A program made the position numbers and the translations under genes. This document shows, piece by piece, positions 17,301 to 20,417 of a stretch of 20,417 nucleotides of DNA (positions are counted from its first letter, which is position 1; each line of letters opens with the position of its first letter). Location of the stretch: contig DXZC01000022.1 of assembly GCA_019415505.1 (NCBI GenBank), positions 1 through 20,417 on the forward strand, written 5' to 3'. Source of the DNA: Peptococcaceae bacterium. Its GTDB lineage: Bacteria > Bacillota > Dehalobacteriia > UBA7702. The notes beneath the pieces are model-generated. The model ran no database searches. It saw only the letters and a list, made by a program, of their open reading frames with translations, and was not told the origin of the DNA.

Positions 17301-19514
17301 TCAAATAAATATTTGGCTAACCTGAAGGAATATGTGGCTGACAAAGACGGCAAACTCTCGGCGAATAAGTACCAGTATACTGAATACAGCCGCGTTGCTC
17401 TCGCGGTAACCGCCCTGGGCCTGGACGCCACGGCCTTTGCCGCGGGCAATGATAAGGTATACGATATAGTTAGCCCCTTAACTACCAAAGATGAGACTGG
17501 CACATACTATCCCCAGCATCAGGGCAATAATAGCATCGCCTTTGCTTTAATCGCCTTAGATAGCGCCAATTATTTGCCGGAGGCTAAGAATGTCAGGGCT
17601 GATTATATAGACGCTTTAAGGGCTAACCAATTAGAGGACGGAACCTGGCCTATTAGCGTGACCGGTAAAACCGGTAATACTGATACTACGTCAATGGTTG
17701 TCCAGTCCTTAGCGCCTTACTATAGAGACCAGGATAAATTTGCGGCCTTGGGAGCGGACACAACCTATGAACAACTGAAGGCTTTAGTGGATAAGGCCTT
17801 AGCAGCCCTTAAAGGTAAGGCTGACGCCAACGGTGATTTCGGCAGCGTGGAAGCGGCCAGTCAAATACTTGTGGCCCTTTGCTCCTTGGGTCTTGAACCC
17901 GAGGCTGACGGCTGGCAGGTTGTCACCAATGTACTGGGCTATCAACTAGATAACGGTGGCTTTAAACACACCCAGAGCGCTGGGAGTGCAAATCAAATGG
18001 CTACGGAACAGGCGTCCTATGCTCTAGTCGCCTATGACCGCTTTGTTAAAGGTGAAAATACTTTATATGATATGACTGACGTATTCACCTATACTTCCCC
18101 GGCGGCTGCGGTTATAGAAGCGATTAACGCCTTGCCCGCGGAAATAACCCTGGCTCACAAAGATGTGGTGGTACAGGCCAGAGAAGCCTACGACCAGCTG
18201 ACAGATGCTCAAAAAACCCTGGTAAACGCCGCTACCCTCCAGAAGCTCACCGACGCTGAAGCAGCCATTGCCGCTTTAGAGGGCGATGGTGAAATCAAGG
18301 TATCATTCCGACTTATCGGCGATACTCTCCATAAAGACGGGGTGGTAGACCATGACAAATATATAACCTGGCTGCCTACTAAGACCTATAGCTTTGAGGC
18401 TGAAAAAGTAACGGTATATGACGTCTTTACTAAGGCCCTCACTGAAGCTGGACTGACCCAGGAGGGCGCTGACAAGAATTATGTGTCAGGCATTAAAGCG
18501 CCGGAAATCCTGGGTGGTTATTGGCTGGAAGAATTTAGCAACGGACCCATGTCCGGCTGGATGTATACGGTAAATGGCGAACACCCCGGAGTCGGCTTGA
18601 AAAATTGCCAGGTGAAAAACGGCGATGTTATTATATGGCACTATGTTGACGACTTTACCCAGGAAACGGCTTTTGGGGGCGGGGAAGAACCGCCGTATTT
18701 GAACCGCTGGCTAGAGGCTGAGGACATAGCGGTGGAAATTACCGGTACCAGAATGTTGATAAACGCCTTGCCTGGGGCGGAAGACATTACCTTAAATCAC
18801 AAGGAAGCTGTCAACAAAGCTAGAGCCGCTTATGACGCATTGAGCGGAGAGCAAAAGGACTTGATTGACGCCGCTACCCTCCAGAAGCTCACCGACGCTG
18901 AAGCTAAAATAGCTGAACTGGAAAAAGAGGAACCCCAGCCGGATAAGCCGATTATAGACGTGTCAGTAATGAGCGACGTATCTACCCAAAACTGGTTCTA
19001 TGAGGATGCTGCCTATGTCTTAGCTAAGGGTATAATGAAAGGCGCCTCAGAAACTACTTTTGAACCTAACTCTAACATTACCAGGGGTCAGTTCGTTACC
19101 ATCTTAGGCCGTTGGGCTGGCGTAACCGATGCTGCGGCTGACAATCCCAGTGAAACTAGGTTCAGCGATGTTGAACCGGATAAATATTATGCCTCTCATG
19201 TGGCCTGGGCTGTGGAAAAAGGTATAACCCAAGGTACCGCCAGCAGTAGCTTTGAGCCAAAGGCCAATATAACCAGAGAGGATATGGCTACCATGATAGC
19301 CCGTTACGCCAAGGTTATGGCAATAGACTTGCCTGCTGGCGATAAGGACTTATTTGCTGATGACAGCGCGATAAGGGATTACGCCAAAGAAGCCGTTTAC
19401 AGCATGAAGGCAGCTGGCATTTTGAGTGGTAAAGGCGATAACAAATTTGTGCCTAGAGACTTTGCTACCAGAGCGGAAGCAGCTAAGATTATTCATAAAC
19501 TAATGGAACTGTAA
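11325..19514 (+). CDS. Giant secreted SLH-anchored protein with transcobalamin-like barrel and DUF4430 domains
   Basis: 2,729 residues. The ATG at 11325 follows GGAGGAAGG (11307-11315). Residues 1-26 are a signal peptide (basic start, hydrophobic core, AWA before DEA). Order: GLUG-type Gly-rich beta repeats (about 40-350); two Ig-like regions (355-570); a second GLUG module (574-970); two chitobiase C-terminal-like repeats sharing IYYTTDGS (975-1140); a third GLUG module (1142-1424); an unassigned region (1425-1615); DUF4430 number 1 (1621-1749, SGWMGTIND); a cadherin-like beta domain (1763-1866); an InlB B-like repeat (1875-1944, GYIFAGWY); an alpha-barrel of prenyltransferase/squalene-cyclase type (1948-2251, DGTWP and DNGGF motifs); a helical linker (2261-2320); DUF4430 number 2 (2322-2452, SGWMYTVNG); a second helical linker (2475-2540); and three SLH domains (2551-2729). 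SLH domains bind cell-wall polymers, so the protein sits on the surface. Barrel plus DUF4430 parallels intrinsic factor/transcobalamin; with the riboswitch upstream, corrinoid capture is inferred. A role as a generic adhesin is the main alternative. Confidence 0.9.
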   Translation: MKKTHRLLGVILVLMLMFCFSAVAWADEATPWDGATDFSWYNTTDTSFEIKDAKELAGLAAIVNGTAEGIDRDNFAGKTIKLTAKIDLGSQAFTPIGATQSNAFAGVFDGNGQEITNLTIGKATNDSALFGYNKNMVKNLVLASGDLADAIGNYRAALVARNYGVVLNCVNKITVASSGTYTGGLVAQNLSGAYIVNCANLGDVATTASSYAGGICAYNGRGSIISCYNTGAISSGNGGGGIVGNNLGGILSNSYNSGAVAGTKLSGGIIGNITSTNWANATVSNNYYLKTETINSAVNPVGTAGIEVAENKVKALDEATLKGSAATLGAAFAADDGASLNNGYPVLTYQKTGVYPPEEGQGLELTGLSKVENGALTVTLNQTLTYGPLDPEDFTATITPAGGSASDLEIWEVNKLGDSAELYFEQLPNGAKDASYTVTVQYKGGQVYSGDFTVPALRVESIASFDNPTLDFGKLFNGADPYTNTPGSLTVNLNDTPIVDPNPTDFQGSYVVEVNGEFETFDLNFTKVSMADKAATLSFERIPLPSENQDITVRVSYQGGDRKTLTTTLPASRNWSDYVKKPAIGDGSPDSPYQIASAEELAWFAALTNGKLKDGTAQNLQACAKLIDNIALNDVTNWESWQKDAQDIRIWEPIGYTTSTPGINNAYQGTFDGQGYTVSGMYVACERQYGGGAVSFVSNLGGTVKNLKIEKSYIYSNDSSTGGIVARGYNGTIQNCGTDMIIESLPKYGNSQIGGIAGGVNYLDKKNFLISDCYSSSIIKGLGENVTVGGIVGAMSPLNSNQQYTGGSVSNCYFSGSATATGTGVASGIIGRNNIITGPVLKDEDGNNIQEDGVNVFGCYYAYSLANCYSVGAVAAANQDNTVAITPNSGLPANTEWRHYRLIGELSDYFNNNYFKAAEELSDSLGISKTEAELKAGDMPVLLGSSYTTLAGVNDGYPALKWQGEEPGDVTAVAVPLFTLSKGGFYNHIMVEMSCATEGAVIYYTTDGSVPTVRNGEEYTEAVALEGTIKAVAYKDGMYLSAINSVSADTVGNPIFSPAGKTLNGNTKITITCGTDDAVIYYTTDGSEPVIFGADRNVLNISAKKYTGKFTVDSATTVKAVAVAPGMLMSQVVTEEYDFAWSSVTFEPDKDSDGVYLLGNSRELAWFGALVNGALEGVSQNTGAKARLIRDIDMGAYVWTPLANFTGNFDGANHSIKNLYFGKDNIQNKYENKGFVTANAGTVKNLTFTGQGVDLAIGNVGMVAVTNSGTISNCHNEVDICTFGRPIGGIAAVNNGTIEFCSNSGVIAGTKLAYVTNGMLTNGQSNTIGGIAGRNSGTIRDCYNTGKITCAPDIGQYMGQIAGTTGDNSTIERCYALGKLANSGRRTSSSSDWGGWSGINPYNGGAVGNYCGLLAGGINGTEDIDKTTAKVTDSYFIPDLTIAGEDLEAVELGNDNFKAAFFDLASRAYGFAGRQINADAAKLLNKDAEYHVFYDVTNDKYLALELSGEGDGSNVVIDATDETVPHFTGKAGNYLTTYSGEYYLYKVPAATKSVKFSNTEKLQDYATEADLTDFRATAIDTKNSAAMLEQVKSTWPDRYDAIAAALKYVDTAAEEEEPITGKVRVIIENTTFTEASQSADGKTDPAWSGTLVDTEIELDETTTMMSAIVAAAAKGGVNGETVTLAGVEQNYISGVNDLKAFDGKGAQSGWMGTINDWFTNAGFVGFTAQNGYLRDGGVIRVMYTNADNGGTDLGGSIEGDTNTKLKELSFTNATLTPEFDGATTEYTLTMDEGAANTAISFTAANKVFQARAYVGEFQPKEWGYISGDTLNVKGGDTIYVGVGNDNWESMQQGAKETRYVITVEGSTEPPAPTECTVTFDSQGGTDVEKQVVNSNAKVVKPQDPTKDGYIFAGWYREAACESSWNFDLDVVTANMTLYAKWDEEPAAKPYEEALAAAQGYIKAEVPDPKVGSTKGEWAVIALARANAASQDWSNKYLANLKEYVADKDGKLSANKYQYTEYSRVALAVTALGLDATAFAAGNDKVYDIVSPLTTKDETGTYYPQHQGNNSIAFALIALDSANYLPEAKNVRADYIDALRANQLEDGTWPISVTGKTGNTDTTSMVVQSLAPYYRDQDKFAALGADTTYEQLKALVDKALAALKGKADANGDFGSVEAASQILVALCSLGLEPEADGWQVVTNVLGYQLDNGGFKHTQSAGSANQMATEQASYALVAYDRFVKGENTLYDMTDVFTYTSPAAAVIEAINALPAEITLAHKDVVVQAREAYDQLTDAQKTLVNAATLQKLTDAEAAIAALEGDGEIKVSFRLIGDTLHKDGVVDHDKYITWLPTKTYSFEAEKVTVYDVFTKALTEAGLTQEGADKNYVSGIKAPEILGGYWLEEFSNGPMSGWMYTVNGEHPGVGLKNCQVKNGDVIIWHYVDDFTQETAFGGGEEPPYLNRWLEAEDIAVEITGTRMLINALPGAEDITLNHKEAVNKARAAYDALSGEQKDLIDAATLQKLTDAEAKIAELEKEEPQPDKPIIDVSVMSDVSTQNWFYEDAAYVLAKGIMKGASETTFEPNSNITRGQFVTILGRWAGVTDAAADNPSETRFSDVEPDKYYASHVAWAVEKGITQGTASSSFEPKANITREDMATMIARYAKVMAIDLPAGDKDLFADDSAIRDYAKEAVYSMKAAGILSGKGDNKFVPRDFATRAEAAKIIHKLMEL
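18226..18262 (+). repeat. 37-bp exact repeat in helical linkers, copy 1
   Basis: Identical to 18868-18904. It encodes AATLQKLTDAEA in the helical linker after the alpha-barrel. Identity at every third base indicates recent duplication or gene conversion of the linker rather than old divergence. Confidence 0.95.
18868..18904 (+). repeat. 37-bp exact repeat in helical linkers, copy 2
   Basis: Second copy of 18226-18262, in the linker between DUF4430 number 2 and the SLH domains. The rest of the two linkers is similar in protein (for example HKxxVxxAR and AYDxL) but not in DNA. Confidence 0.95.
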
Positions 19515-19571
19515 AAGCATTGTTATGGTAGTAAATTAATTATTTGCTGAGCTTTTGCTGCCAACAATAGA

Positions 19572-19612
19572 GGACCCCGGCGATTAACAGTCGCCGGGGT
19601 CCTTTTATTTTG
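19572..19612 (+). terminator. Intrinsic terminator of the giant SLH gene
   Basis: Perfect 12-bp arms GGACCCCGGCGA (19572-19583) and TCGCCGGGGTCC (19591-19602), a 7-nt loop, then TTTTATTTTG. It lies 58 bp after the stop codon. Confidence 0.93.
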
Positions 19613-19812
19613 CTTGTTTGCGCTCAGTCTAATATAAGTTGACAAGGGTTTTTTGGTTTAAAAAATAGTTTAATCCAGGGGGCTGCTTTGTTTGCTTTCC
19701 TTCGACGCCGCCGAACTTAGTTTAGTATCAGGATAGTCCTTAGAAATAAGGCGGCTTCTTAAAAACAGGGTAAGCAAGGTAAATCTTACATGATTAAAGC
19801 GGTTGAGGTAGC

Positions 19813-19852
19813 AATTTCAACCATTTCCAACTATTTTCAGCCATTTCCAGCC
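19813..19852. repeat. Four phased 10-bp direct repeats
   Basis: Units are AATTTCAACC, ATTTCCAACT, ATTTTCAGCC and ATTTCCAGCC, contiguous and one helical turn each. On the minus strand they read as variants of GGTTGAAAT, similar to the core of the repeats at 9262-9296. Confidence 0.7.
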
Positions 19853-20126
19853 AACGCATAATATAATAGGCCTATCTCTTGGCGCTATGCTGAACTTTGG
19901 ACTGTAAAGTCAGGGGCGTTTTTATTAATATTGCCATAGCGTATTTTGGGTTTGTCGCATTGATTTTTTACCCAAAATAATGCGGTTTAGCGGCTTCATT
20001 TCTGTACAACGGTTGAAAATATAACAAAAAATTAAAGGTCAGCATTTTGATTTACCTATGTGTTTTTATGCAAAAAAATAATTCTCAAGATTTTTGAGTT
20101 TTAGGTGGTAATAAATTAACTTTGTA

Positions 20127-20155
20127 TTGACGAAGTGTTATTTAGATGTTAAAAT
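20127..20155 (+). promoter_or_regulatory. Strong sigma-A-type promoter reading rightwards
   Basis: TTGACG (20127-20132) and TAAAAT (20150-20155) with 17-bp spacing. A ribosome-site-like AAGGAG (20165-20170) follows, but the only start near it (TTG at 20180) ends after four codons, so the product is unclear or lies past the window. Confidence 0.65.
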
Positions 20156-20283
20156 GATTGTCATAAGGAGTGTGTTTTCTTGTCTAAGTATTAATAATTA
20201 TTAGATATTATGATTATTAATTAATAATTTGGGGGCGAAAAAATAAATAACCTGCTTAAATAATCTGATTACTACATATATAA

Positions 20284-20337
20284 TGTAAAATTTAAGTTAA
20301 TTTACATTTTTAATAAATGTAAATTTTATGTAAATTT
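20284..20337. repeat. AT-rich palindrome and TGTAAATTT repeats
   Basis: An 11-bp perfect inverted repeat (AATTTACATTT 20299-20309 with 20315-20325) is flanked by further TGTAAA(A)TTT copies at about 20284 and 20329. It looks like a regulator binding site downstream of the promoter at 20127, but the regulator is not identifiable. Confidence 0.5.
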
Positions 20338-20417
20338 AAAGAGGGTAAAAAGTGTAAAAACATATACTTTTTGATACTTACATATAATTATTATATTTCA
20401 GTATATTTTCTCGTTTG

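Larger units (their letters stand above)
19613..20417. other. AT-rich noncoding tail of the window
   Basis: About 800 bases with no convincing gene on either strand. It holds four phased 10-bp repeats (19813-19852), an interleaved pair of inverted repeats (19942-19994), a good promoter (20127-20155) and TGTAAATTT-type palindromes (20284-20337). It is probably the upstream control region of a gene beyond the right edge. Confidence 0.55.

Noticed and set aside
11318..17503. Minus-strand open frames across the giant SLH gene
   Set aside because: They are shadows of a long repetitive gene with regular codon bias.
19813..19852. Short CRISPR-like array
   Set aside because: Units are 10 bp and contiguous, with no spacers and no cas genes.

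Overview
The window looks like a chromosomal segment from a Gram-positive-type anaerobe of the Bacillota (Clostridia or Negativicutes-like). The evidence is the strong Shine-Dalgarno sites, the moderately AT-rich DNA with intrinsic terminators, a WapA/RHS-type surface toxin, a LytTR response regulator, a cobalamin riboswitch and a giant exported protein ending in three S-layer homology (SLH) domains. The genus cannot be fixed from the sequence alone. No tRNA, rRNA, CRISPR array or transposase was seen.

Left part (1-7.8 kb): a polymorphic toxin locus. A very large RHS/YD-repeat protein, cut by the left edge, ends in a variable tip and overlaps by 4 bp a two-helix membrane protein that is probably its immunity protein. 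Behind a perfect hairpin lies a promoterless, startless second tip. It is joined to a 215-bp near-exact copy of the RHS core end and followed by its own small membrane protein. This is a displaced toxin/immunity cassette. Recombination between the two 215-bp copies would delete 1,614 bp and replace the active tip and immunity gene with the stored pair.

Middle part (7.8-10.1 kb): two unrecognised membrane proteins on the minus strand diverge from an orphan LytTR response regulator on the plus strand. In the divergent gap, two 13-bp direct repeats 22 bp apart lie just upstream of an extended -10 promoter for the membrane-protein genes. That geometry fits LytTR activator binding.

Right part (10.5-19.6 kb): a promoter, a cobalamin riboswitch and a terminator/antiterminator pair are followed by an unusually long leader with further terminator-like hairpins and a duplicated translation-start region. 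The leader runs into a 2,729-residue secreted SLH protein. Near its C-terminus are an alpha-barrel of the prenyltransferase/squalene-cyclase type and two DUF4430 (transcobalamin C-terminal-like) domains. Barrel followed by DUF4430 is the order found in animal intrinsic factor and transcobalamin. Together with the riboswitch upstream, this suggests a B12-repressed, cell-surface cobalamin (corrinoid) capture protein. This is the most interesting candidate system in the window, and it is an inference, not a proven function. The gene ends at a strong terminator. The last 0.9 kb is AT-rich, apparently noncoding DNA with phased repeats, palindromes and a good promoter reading out of the window.
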